Shown here: piece after piece, positions 26,060 through 33,305 of the stretch | Layout: the number at the start of each line of letters is the position of its first letter | Position numbering within the stretch: position 1 is the first letter of the stretch | Origin: Promethearchaeia archaeon | GTDB taxonomy: Archaea > Asgardarchaeota > Lokiarchaeia > Sigyniarchaeales > SOKP01 | DNA: 64,000 bases | Assembly (NCBI GenBank): GCA_029856155.1 | Contig: JAHQWL010000040.1 | Coordinates: forward strand, 124,001-188,000 | Reading direction: 5' to 3' | Notes under the pieces: generated by a model | The model's database searches: none | The model's input: only the letters and a program-made list of their open reading frames with translations | Told to the model about the DNA's origin: nothing | Translations under genes and position numbers: made by a program

Positions 26060-26473
26060 TTATTCTACTACCTCTTCTTCTTTAATAGATTCTTTAAGGA
26101 TTTTAACAGAATCGATCGCTTCAGATAATAATAAATTTACAGTTTCTTGATTAAGAACACTTTCAGATAGTTTAGAAAAATCCTCAAGCTTTTTAATTAA
26201 ATTAGTAAGAGCATCTAATCCTAAGCCTTCTTGAATCACTTTTAATTCCCTAGTTGTTCCTTTTCCAATTTCTTTTACTACATCAATATGTTTAGTTTGA
26301 GTAACATTTATCTCACTAGAAAATTCCTCTAATTTCAAGGTTAAATTTGTAATTTTTTCTTCAATATTTTGATTAAGGCCATCGAGAGACGTCTTTAGCT
26401 CTTGTATTGCTGAACCTAGCTGTGCAATCCGTTTATAGATATTTTGAAGAAGATCCGTTAACATCTCAGCCAT
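26060..26473 (-). CDS. Coiled-coil protein, partner of the preceding gene
   Basis: 137 residues. A long N-terminal coiled coil (residues ~5-65, LLQNIYKRIAQLGSAIQELK) is followed by a shorter helical bundle and an acidic KEEEVVE tail. It is similar in size and layout to the gene 23 nt downstream, but not an obvious sequence copy. It is the first gene of a run with two more minus-strand genes. Function unknown. Confidence 0.5.
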   Translation of the reverse strand: MAEMLTDLLQNIYKRIAQLGSAIQELKTSLDGLNQNIEEKITNLTLKLEEFSSEINVTQTKHIDVVKEIGKGTTRELKVIQEGLGLDALTNLIKKLEDFSKLSESVLNQETVNLLLSEAIDSVKILKESIKEEEVVE

Positions 26474-26710
26474 AAATTATCAACCTTAAATTTTTTTTAT
26501 TAATATAATAATATCTCTTTTTATCACTTCAATTATAAATATAACAGATTACACCAATAAAAAAATTTTTATCTTTTCGTGGTTTTATTAGATTATATTT
26601 ACTAACTAGATATATAACCATTGAAAAAGGTATTTATATAAAAAATTAGATCGATAACTTATATCTGAGTAAATATATTTCATATATGGGCCATTAGCTC
26701 AGACTGGTTA

Positions 26711-26737
26711 ACAAGGTTTTAGAAAAGCTTGGTCAAC
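26711..26737 (+). other. BHB intron in the D-loop of tRNA-Ile (27 nt)
   Basis: Central helix UGGU (26705-26708) pairs with GUCA (26732-26735), with bulges UAA (26709-26711) and ACA (26736-26738). The inner stem CAAG/CUUG (26712-26715 with 26728-26731) continues with UUU/AAA. Splicing leaves D-loop AGACUGGUUA and a stem with one mismatch at the 13-22 pair. Confidence 0.8.
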
Positions 26738-26754
26738 AAGCGCAGGTCTTATAA

Positions 26755-26806
26755 ATGACCTACGGACATACAAATGTTTGAAGAAATTGTCCGTATTTTA
26801 GTAAAA
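26755..26806 (+). other. BHB intron in the anticodon loop of tRNA-Ile (52 nt)
   Basis: Anticodon-loop bases UUAU (26749-26752) pair with intron GUAA (26801-26804), with AAA bulges on both sides. The inner stem TACGGACA/TGTCCGTA (26761-26768 with 26788-26795) is perfect. Runs of A make the cut ambiguous by one base, so the canonical 37/38 position (26754-26805) gives the same mature tRNA. Confidence 0.85.
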
Positions 26807-26827
26807 ACCTGAGATCCGGGGTTCAAA

Positions 26828-26858
26828 ATGGCTTGATTGTCTAAGTCAATCATGAAAC
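26828..26858 (+). other. BHB intron in the T-loop of tRNA-Ile (31 nt)
   Basis: T-loop bases UUCA (26822-26825) pair with intron UGAA (26853-26856). Bulges are AAA (26826-26828) and ACU (26857-26859). The inner stem is TGATTG/CAATCA. Splicing restores the standard T-loop UUCAAAU. Confidence 0.82.
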
Positions 26859-27002
26859 TCCCCGATGGCCCATATAATTATTTTTTTGATCGTGAAATAT
26901 CTATTTTACGTTTTTCTTTATATATCTAAATATTACCTTAAAATGTATTGAAGTTATATTATTCTTAAATGTGGTTTAAAAAAATTCTTAAAGAAAAAGT
27001 AC

Positions 27003-27686
27003 TTATTTATCTAGAAACGAACTAATCAAATCAAGGAGCCACTTCTTTATCTGTGTAAGATTTTTAAGAATACCGGGAACAAGATTATCAGGAAAAGTAT
27101 GTTCTTGTTCTAGTCTTTGAGCTGTTTCCATCCACTTATTTAAAGCTAATTGAACCAAACTGGCACCTTCAGCTTCCATAAATATTGGAACAACAGCTGC
27201 TGATTCTCTAGCATCCCCAATAGTAAAATATATTCTTCGGTTTATTCCTTTTAACAATACTAAATTTGCGCATTCATCGAGTTTTCTCTCAACCAAAATG
27301 CTTTTTAAAATCTGGATTTTCATTTCTGCATCCTTAGAGATATAATTCTCTTTTCGTTTTCTAAGTAGCGGTTGAATGTCTGTTACAACTTTATCACCAG
27401 TAGTTCCTTCGCTAAAATATTTAGTAATTTTTAAAGAATTTTCTAATCCTTCTATTGCAATAAATTTTTTGTCATTCGAATATAAAACTGCTTTAGAACC
27501 ACCTTGTTCTTCGCTTGAAGATTGTTTTATATAAATATTTCTCATAGTCACGGAATTACATGTGTGATATGCGATTTCAAACAATTCTCGAGGGATTAAA
27601 GGACTATATGGCTCTTCTATTTGTTTAGAAAGCCATTGAAAAGTAATAACATTATTAAATTGGTCTAATAGCCTATTTTCCATCAT
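27003..27686 (-). CDS. Uncharacterised protein
   Basis: 227 residues, mixed alpha/beta. KAVLYSNDKKFIAIEGLENSL, then the helical KILKSILVERKLDECANLVLL-type region around residue 130, and a helical C-terminus ending LLDLISSFLDK. No metal-binding, nucleotide-binding or membrane motif is seen. It sits 123 nt after the end of the SepSecS gene on the same strand and could be co-transcribed with the Sec genes. I do not recognise the family. Confidence 0.5.
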   Translation of the reverse strand: MMENRLLDQFNNVITFQWLSKQIEEPYSPLIPRELFEIAYHTCNSVTMRNIYIKQSSSEEQGGSKAVLYSNDKKFIAIEGLENSLKITKYFSEGTTGDKVVTDIQPLLRKRKENYISKDAEMKIQILKSILVERKLDECANLVLLKGINRRIYFTIGDARESAAVVPIFMEAEGASLVQLALNKWMETAQRLEQEHTFPDNLVPGILKNLTQIKKWLLDLISSFLDK

Positions 27687-27809
27687 GAATCTCTTTCTAT
27701 CGATTTTGTATTGTTCGTATAATTTTTATTAAAATATAGAACTTCTAGTTTTTATTTATTTTTATTTCTGTTTAAATAGAACATCAAAATATTTGTTTTC
27801 AATTTACAA

Positions 27810-29180
27810 TTATTTAATTTGGTTATATGCTTTTTCAAATCTCTCGACAGCAGAAATGATATCTTTTTCTGATGCTCCAATTGCAGCATTCATTACAATA
27901 TATGGGGTTGTATAATTGCTACAACATGTTCCAAATGAGTTTTCTTTTGGGTTATATACTCTTGGTCCTGTTACTCTCAAGTTATACAAAGCTCCACCAA
28001 GGGCATACAATTTTTTTTCACTTAGATTTTGTAATGATAATGCTACAGCAACGGGATTATATACATCAAGAATTCTTTCATTAAGTTTTTTAGCAATTTC
28101 CCTTAATTTCTTTTCGAGAATTTCACGATTATGCTGTTGTTCTTTGAGTAGTTTTTGATAACCACTTATTCCTAATGATAACATTGAAATTAAAAAATTC
28201 ACAACAGGTGTAGCTGAGGCACGACCTGCGTATGCTTGGCTAATTTTGGTTATAGTCTCTTTTACCGGTGATGCTATTACAGCTCCACCAACAGGAGTAA
28301 GGAAATTTTTATCTGTTGATTGAATTATTGCATCTACTCTACCTGCATCAAGTGCAGATCGAATTAATTTCATCCATTCTGGGCTTTGCACACCATATGC
28401 GTTTATAACGATATGGACAAGATTATTCTCTTCTGCAAATTTACTAATTTCTTTAATATTATCGTGTTCACGAGGAGGAAAAAAACTTGTAAGTGAGATA
28501 ATAGCAAAACAGGTATTATCAAAATGATTTTTTATATCCTCAATCGGAATTCTAACCGCATCACCAAAAATCTGTCCGGGGATAATTTTTGCTTTAAAAC
28601 CCATTAATTCAATCGCCTTTAAAAGAGATTTATGATCTACTTGAGGAAGTAAGACTGTTCTTTTATAATTCAATTTTTTTTCGCTTATATTAGGTTTTAA
28701 AGCACTTAATGCTAATGATAAAGACATTCCTGTACATAACGGGACAACAATTGCTTCCTTAATGTTTGATAATCCAAAATTTCTTAAAATGTCTCGAGCT
28801 AAGTAGTTGGAAAGTTTATACATTATCGATCCACCGGGAGCCTTAGGCTGAGGTGCTGTTAAAAATCCACTTCTTCCCACACCATGACAGAATCCTGCTG
28901 ATGTTCTTAAATGTAATTTTGAAGCGATTCTTCCTTCTCTTTCACCTACTCTAGCAGCATTAGTATCTTTATCTGTATCCATATTTGAAAGCGTTTGAAG
29001 CAAGAATTCGATTTGTTCATCAATCCAAGGTTTATTAGGTACAGATCTTTGTTCAAATAATATTTTTAGTGGATTTAAGAACTCATTTAGTACTAATTGT
29101 CCTCTATTAAGCATATTTTTTGGAATATTTACACTTTCAAAAAAATCAATAATTTTATTAAAGTCAACCATTGAAAACAC
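27810..29180 (-). CDS. sepsecs: O-phosphoseryl-tRNA(Sec) selenium transferase
   Basis: PLP enzyme that turns phosphoseryl-tRNA(Sec) into selenocysteinyl-tRNA(Sec). Over 456 residues it shows VGEREGRIASKLHLR and HGVGRSGFLTAPQPKAPGGS, the phosphate/tRNA-binding segment. QSTDKNFLTPVGGAV contains the PLP Lys. RVTGPRVYNP closes the archaeal/eukaryal family pattern. The tRNA-Sec gene is 24 nt upstream on the same strand, and selB lies 4 kb away. The phosphoseryl kinase PSTK and selenophosphate synthetase are not in the window. Confidence 0.95.
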   Translation of the reverse strand: MFSMVDFNKIIDFFESVNIPKNMLNRGQLVLNEFLNPLKILFEQRSVPNKPWIDEQIEFLLQTLSNMDTDKDTNAARVGEREGRIASKLHLRTSAGFCHGVGRSGFLTAPQPKAPGGSIMYKLSNYLARDILRNFGLSNIKEAIVVPLCTGMSLSLALSALKPNISEKKLNYKRTVLLPQVDHKSLLKAIELMGFKAKIIPGQIFGDAVRIPIEDIKNHFDNTCFAIISLTSFFPPREHDNIKEISKFAEENNLVHIVINAYGVQSPEWMKLIRSALDAGRVDAIIQSTDKNFLTPVGGAVIASPVKETITKISQAYAGRASATPVVNFLISMLSLGISGYQKLLKEQQHNREILEKKLREIAKKLNERILDVYNPVAVALSLQNLSEKKLYALGGALYNLRVTGPRVYNPKENSFGTCCSNYTTPYIVMNAAIGASEKDIISAVERFEKAYNQIK

Positions 29181-29204
29181 AGTATAACTATTTTTATGAT
29201 ATAA

Positions 29205-29297
29205 TGGCGGCCCTCGAGGGGAATCGAACCCCTATCCCTCCGCAGGATAACTGGGTTTGAAGCCCAGTGTCAGAGACCACTCCAACCGTCAAGGGCC
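29205..29297 (-). tRNA. selC: tRNA-Sec(UCA), archaeal/eukaryal 9/4 form
   Basis: Nine-pair acceptor GGCCCTTGA (29297-29289) with TCGAGGGCC, 7-bp D-stem GTTGGAG/CTCTGAC with a 4-nt loop, anticodon stem CTGGG/CCCAG around CUUCAAA (anticodon UCA), long variable arm TATCC/GGATA, and a four-pair T-stem GGGG/CCCC with loop UUCGAUU. G73 plus encoded CCA end at 29205. This is the classical selenocysteine tRNA geometry. No intron is present, unlike the two other tRNAs here. Confidence 0.95.
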
Positions 29298-29324
29298 ATA
29301 AATAATAATTATTTCTAATTCAAA

Positions 29325-29337
29325 TTATATATCTTTT
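29325..29337 (-). promoter_or_regulatory. TATA/BRE promoter of the tRNA-Sec-SepSecS transcript
   Basis: On the minus strand AAAAGA (29337-29332) is followed by TATATAA (29331-29325), about 30 nt before the tRNA-Sec 5' end, the normal archaeal distance to the start site. With only 24 nt between tRNA and the SepSecS ATG, one transcript for both is the simplest reading. Confidence 0.55.
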
Positions 29338-29388
29338 AAAAAGAAGTTTTTGGTTATAAACAATGATGTAAATCAATAAGCAAAATTA

Positions 29389-30603
29389 TTAAAAAAAATC
29401 TGACACTTTTTTCCCTTCTTCAAAAATAGCATTAGCTTTCTGCATAATATCAGGAATATCTATTTGTTGTGGACACTTATCAAGGCATTCTCCACATTGA
29501 ATGCATAAAATTGCTGCTCCATCTACTTCATCTCCTTGAGATAATCCTTCTTCTAAAGCTTCTTGCGTTTTTGCCATCCTATCATAAAAGAATGAAATTC
29601 TGGTTTTACGTTCCTCGCCCCAATATCCTAGGTCATTTAATAATCTAAAAACCCATGGAATAGAAACTCCATTTGGACATGGTAAGCAATATCTACAACT
29701 AGTACAAGGCACAAGATCAAATTTATCATACGCATTACGTAATTCAGAAATCGTTTGCAGTTCGTCTTCAGTTAAACTATTATTAACAGAAAGATTTGCC
29801 GATTCGATATTTTCTTTAACTTGTTGCATATTGCTCATTCCACTTAACACAACTGAAACTTCAGGATGGCTCCAGACGAATCTTAGAGCCCGTTCAGCCA
29901 TAGATCTCTTAATTTTTGATTTGCTTAGAATATCTTTAATTTCTGGTTTCTTCCCTAATTTTTTATCTGGAATCGCCAACTTACCACCCCGAATAGGTTC
30001 CATGATTATTAATGCAATTTTCTTACTTCCAGCATATTTAACTCCCTTTGTACCTGCTTGATAATCAACGTCAAGATAATTATATTGAATTTGACAACAA
30101 TCCCAATCATAATAATCGAGTATTTCTTTAAAAACTTCAAAATTATCATGGAAGGAAAACCCTGTATATTTAAATAATCCCTTCTCCCTTGCTTCCTCCA
30201 TTTTTTCAATTAAATTAAAACTTTTAATTTTCTCTAGTCGATTTTTAGTTAAACCGTGGAAAAGATAAATATCGGGTTTAGTTTGTAATCTTTCAATCTG
30301 TTCGTTAAGAAATTTATCAAAATCCTCCCTTTTCTTAACTAACCAGATTGGTAATTTTGTTGTAAGATGGACTCTCTCGCGATACCCATTTTGAAGCGCT
30401 TTTCCCACTATTACTTCACTTTCCCCATTGTGGTAAGGATAGGCAGTATCGATATAATTTACTCCATTATCTATAGCATAACGAAGCATTTTAATAGCTT
30501 CTTCTTCATTCACCGTTGTTTGATCAATCATAGGGAATCGCATTGCGCCAAATCCCAGAACAGATACATCCCAACCAAGGGATCCCATTTTCCTATATTT
30601 CAT
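29389..30603 (-). CDS. Aldo/keto reductase with C-terminal ferredoxin domain
   Basis: 404 residues. The AKR barrel (1-290) has GFGAMRFP, NYIDTAYPYHNGESE (Asp and Tyr), TTKLP (Lys) and YLFHGLT (His), the catalytic tetrad. The C-terminal part (about 305-400) holds CTSCRYCLPCPNGVS and CIQCGECLDKCP, two [4Fe-4S] motifs, typical of this ferredoxin-fused AKR family in anaerobes. The physiological substrate is unknown. It lies just upstream of tRNA-Sec on the same strand. Confidence 0.92.
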   Translation of the reverse strand: MKYRKMGSLGWDVSVLGFGAMRFPMIDQTTVNEEEAIKMLRYAIDNGVNYIDTAYPYHNGESEVIVGKALQNGYRERVHLTTKLPIWLVKKREDFDKFLNEQIERLQTKPDIYLFHGLTKNRLEKIKSFNLIEKMEEAREKGLFKYTGFSFHDNFEVFKEILDYYDWDCCQIQYNYLDVDYQAGTKGVKYAGSKKIALIIMEPIRGGKLAIPDKKLGKKPEIKDILSKSKIKRSMAERALRFVWSHPEVSVVLSGMSNMQQVKENIESANLSVNNSLTEDELQTISELRNAYDKFDLVPCTSCRYCLPCPNGVSIPWVFRLLNDLGYWGEERKTRISFFYDRMAKTQEALEEGLSQGDEVDGAAILCIQCGECLDKCPQQIDIPDIMQKANAIFEEGKKVSDFF

Positions 30604-30809
30604 ACTATATTCATAAGTTTTTTATCTTATTTGATATCTATTATTTTTGCAATATCTATTGTGTACATAGTACAGGTTTTTTTAAAGCTCGCTTTTAAAA
30701 TAGCAGTAATTTGAATAACGATTTACTAAATTTTGAGTGTTTTGCTTTTTATAAATTTATAACTGTTATATTTTTTTAAAATAATTTTTTTAGATAAAGG
30801 GAAAATTAT

Positions 30810-30962
30810 ATGAGTATTGATTTGAAATTAACAATTGATGCTGAGTTGATAGAATGCCCATTTCTTTCAATATGTGGACTCCCAAAAATTCAATTTTTAT
30901 GCAAGATTCCCAATTGCAGAAATTGTCCTGATTATACTTCCAAATTAGAAAAAATCAAATAG
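30810..30962 (+). CDS. Small cysteine-rich protein (50 aa)
   Basis: ATG at 30810 with AAAGGG upstream. The product has six cysteines: IECPFLSICG, FLCKIP and NCRNCPDYT, the last a CxxC. Spacing suggests a small metal- or Fe-S-binding module. It is free-standing between the AKR and a Nudix gene. It is short, but it has a good start context and a dense cysteine pattern. Confidence 0.5.
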   Translation: MSIDLKLTIDAELIECPFLSICGLPKIQFLCKIPNCRNCPDYTSKLEKIK

Positions 30963-30985
30963 GAAAACTATTGTTTTTTTACAAG

Positions 30986-31696
30986 TTAAAATTTACTTGT
31001 AATTTGGTCTCTATATTTGATATATTCTTTAATGAGTTTTATTTTATCAAGCTTAAATCTTTTTAAATTAAGTTCTGAAAGATTATAACCATACACTCTT
31101 TCAATAAAATTTGAAATCAGGTAACCTGTGGCACCCCACACTGTAAAGATTTTTCCATTTTCTTTTTTTGTATAATTAAAATAAAATATAGGAAATTTAC
31201 TCCCATTAATGTCAACAGCTTGTTCTCTAAAATTGATTTTACTTGTGAAAAAATCAATTGGAATTCTCACGATTTCTTGTACTTCTCTGTCATCTTTTAC
31301 TAATTTTTGATCCTCATCAATAATTCCTACAAAGGGTGTAATTATGTATCTTGTCATTGTTGGAAAATCATCAAGACACCCTATTATTTTAACTTTATCG
31401 GAAGGTACACCTATTTCTTCTTTTGTTTCCCTAAGAGCAGTGTCTCGTAAAGATCCATCTAATTGAGGGTCAAATTTTCCTCCAGGGAAGGACATTTCAC
31501 CTCTATGTCTTATCCCCTTATCTGAACGATGAATTAAAATTAATTCATATGGTTTATCTTTATAGGGAATTATTGAAAAAAGAACAGCTGAACTTGTAAA
31601 AAAATTATCTTTTATAGAAATTCTTAGAGGTGAATCACATTGATATAAAGCTTTTTTTATTATATTTCCATTAAAGATCAAGTTTGCTGAATTCAT
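30986..31696 (-). CDS. Nudix hydrolase, CoA-pyrophosphatase-like
   Basis: A 236-residue protein with RHRGEMSFPGGKFDPQLDGS followed by ALRETKEEIGV, an extended Nudix box like that of NUDT7/NUDT8 and bacterial NudL. Those proteins split CoA or similar nucleotides. VILIHRSDKG-type strands precede it (YELILIHRSDKGIRHR). A C-terminal helical extension of ~50 residues is basic. Substrate assignment is by family resemblance only. Confidence 0.8.
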   Translation of the reverse strand: MNSANLIFNGNIIKKALYQCDSPLRISIKDNFFTSSAVLFSIIPYKDKPYELILIHRSDKGIRHRGEMSFPGGKFDPQLDGSLRDTALRETKEEIGVPSDKVKIIGCLDDFPTMTRYIITPFVGIIDEDQKLVKDDREVQEIVRIPIDFFTSKINFREQAVDINGSKFPIFYFNYTKKENGKIFTVWGATGYLISNFIERVYGYNLSELNLKRFKLDKIKLIKEYIKYRDQITSKF

Positions 31697-31782
31697 ATTT
31701 GTTTTAGCAAAAATTTTAAGATAATAATAATTTAAAAAACATAATATTTTATTCTAATAAAGTTTTTAGCAAGTGGTTAACT

Positions 31783-32085
31783 GTGAAATTTCCAAAGGAG
31801 CTTAGAGATAAAAAAGATATAGGTAATTTAGCTAAAAACAAGACATGTTCGATAAAGGATTGTAGTGAAATTGCTATAAGGTCGCTTTCAGAAAACTCAT
31901 GGAAAAAATATGTAGAAAAAGCGGGCTTAAAATATAATGCGAATTCACGGCATAAGATATTTTTATGTAAAATCCATTACCATCAATCCAATAAATTTAG
32001 GAAATCACAAGAAAAGATGTTTCAGAAAAAAGGATTTTTAGACAATTCAAATGCCGTGAAAAAGGGAAAATGGGGAGATGATTAA
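31783..32085 (+). CDS. Small basic zinc-binding protein
   Basis: 100 residues, rich in Lys. CSIKDCSEIAIRSLSENSW and a second site FLCKIHYHQS give a C-x4-C ... C-x2-H pattern consistent with one zinc. The basic tail suggests nucleic acid binding. I recognise no specific family. Its start is GTG, or the ATG-less AAATTTCC context just after; the GTG at 31783 is taken. Its last bases overlap the end of a convergent small membrane-peptide gene. Confidence 0.5.
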   Translation: MKFPKELRDKKDIGNLAKNKTCSIKDCSEIAIRSLSENSWKKYVEKAGLKYNANSRHKIFLCKIHYHQSNKFRKSQEKMFQKKGFLDNSNAVKKGKWGDD

Positions 32086-32207
32086 GGAATTGCAACCATT
32101 TGCTCATAAATAGAATTTATTAAACTATACTGCCCTTGAATAACTCCAATTGTTATTAGTGATATTCCTATTAATAAAATTATAATGGCAATTAATTTAT
32201 TTCTCAT
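32082..32207 (-). CDS. Single-span small membrane protein (41 aa)
   Basis: ATG 32207 gives MRNKLIAIIILLIGISLITI followed by a short outside tail. One membrane segment with a basic N-terminus is clear. The stop overlaps by 4 nt the end of the convergent zinc-binding gene. Short, so moderate confidence. Confidence 0.45.
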   Translation of the reverse strand: MRNKLIAIIILLIGISLITIGVIQGQYSLINSIYEQMVAIP

Positions 32208-32259
32208 GGTTGTTGTAACTTTTAATATTTCTTAATAAAAATAGTTTAACCATAAATTT

Positions 32260-33141
32260 CTATTTTGTTAATTTTTCTAATGTGCTAATTTTAGTATTAA
32301 TTTTTTTCAATTTAAGGTCAAATTCTTTATCTTTTTCCTTGAATTCATCCTCCGTAAGCTCTTTCGCATGGTATCTACCCTTACTAAGTTTTCTCTCTCC
32401 TGATATTTCTGCTTTTTCTAATTTTAAATCTTGAATCCATAATTTCATCCCTTCTATTAACTCTTCTCTATCAGTTTCTAGCTCAATTTTTTCTTGCTTA
32501 TATTTTTCTTTTAATTTTTCAAAAGTTTCTTTATCAACTTTATGTAGTTTATGTTCTCTCGCTAAATTTTCAAGTTGAAATATTTTAGTATCGATATCAT
32601 TTTGGATCCTTTGAACAATGAAAGGCTCTTCTAAGTTCTGCTTAATTACGTTCTCTTTTTGTTTTAATTCACTTATTAAGGTTTTTATTGCCTCTAATTT
32701 TAAGTTTACTTCTTTTTTAAATTCCATATTATAATCATACCTTTCATCTTTCGTTGATTTTGAAATTTCAGTTAATTTGTCAGCAAGAACTTTTTTATTT
32801 AATTGAATATCATTATATTCAATATAATAAACCATTTGTTCTTTAACTTCTTCAGGAAGAGGTTTTATACCTCTTTTTTCTTTATTTTTTTTGGAAATCT
32901 TCTTATCTTTATCTGTTTCTTCCCTATCTAAAATTCCATCCTTCTGTTCCTCATGCTTTTGTTCTTTTTCTTCTATTTTTTCTTCAACTTTAATTTCTTC
33001 TTCCTTTTTTATCTCTTCTTTTCTATCTAATCTTTTTGCTGCTTTTGGGATGTCAGTAAGCATTGGTTTACCGCAGATGATACAGTATTTATCTGTTTCT
33101 TTTACAGGATTACCACAATAGACACAAAACTTTGGGCTCAT
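32260..33141 (-). CDS. Zinc-ribbon plus coiled-coil protein
   Basis: 293 residues. The N-terminal CVYCGNPVKETDKYCIICG is a double CxxC zinc ribbon (residues 6-24), followed by a highly charged Glu/Lys segment and a long coiled coil (about 100-290). Such ribbon/coil proteins are numerous in Asgard genomes and often have unknown roles. It is divergent from selB, separated by a 160-nt A/T-rich spacer holding both promoters. Confidence 0.6.
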   Translation of the reverse strand: MSPKFCVYCGNPVKETDKYCIICGKPMLTDIPKAAKRLDRKEEIKKEEEIKVEEKIEEKEQKHEEQKDGILDREETDKDKKISKKNKEKRGIKPLPEEVKEQMVYYIEYNDIQLNKKVLADKLTEISKSTKDERYDYNMEFKKEVNLKLEAIKTLISELKQKENVIKQNLEEPFIVQRIQNDIDTKIFQLENLAREHKLHKVDKETFEKLKEKYKQEKIELETDREELIEGMKLWIQDLKLEKAEISGERKLSKGRYHAKELTEDEFKEKDKEFDLKLKKINTKISTLEKLTK

Positions 33142-33305
33142 TACTTCACCATAAAAATATAGTTAGTAAATTATATGTTATCTTAAATTAAAATTATAAT
33201 TAAAATTAATTGAGTCCGATTTTTGAAATTCCTTATATTATGTTAAATTTTTAATCAAATTCAATAACAATCTATAAATTTAAGTCATTTTTAATGTAAT
33301 TAGAG

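Larger units (their letters stand above)
26688..26872 (+). tRNA. tRNA-Ile(UAU) with three BHB introns
   Basis: Acceptor GGGCCAT/ATGGCCC with A73 at 26872; D-stem GCTC/AAGC; anticodon stem CAGGT/ACCTG with spliced loop CUUAUAA, anticodon UAU; T-stem CGGGG/CCCCG with spliced loop UUCAAAU. The precursor is 185 nt. Removing 27, 52 and 31 nt leaves exactly 75 nt with every arm of normal length. Most archaea read AUA with a CAU-anticodon tRNA carrying agmatidine; an encoded UAU anticodon is uncommon. A TATA-like TTTATATAAAA lies about 50 nt upstream. CCA is not encoded. Confidence 0.9.

Noticed and set aside
26743..26760. Alternative tRNA anticodon stem AGGTC/GACCT with 8-nt loop
   Set aside because: The splice-based fold gives a 7-nt loop, correct stem lengths and a canonical 75-nt tRNA.
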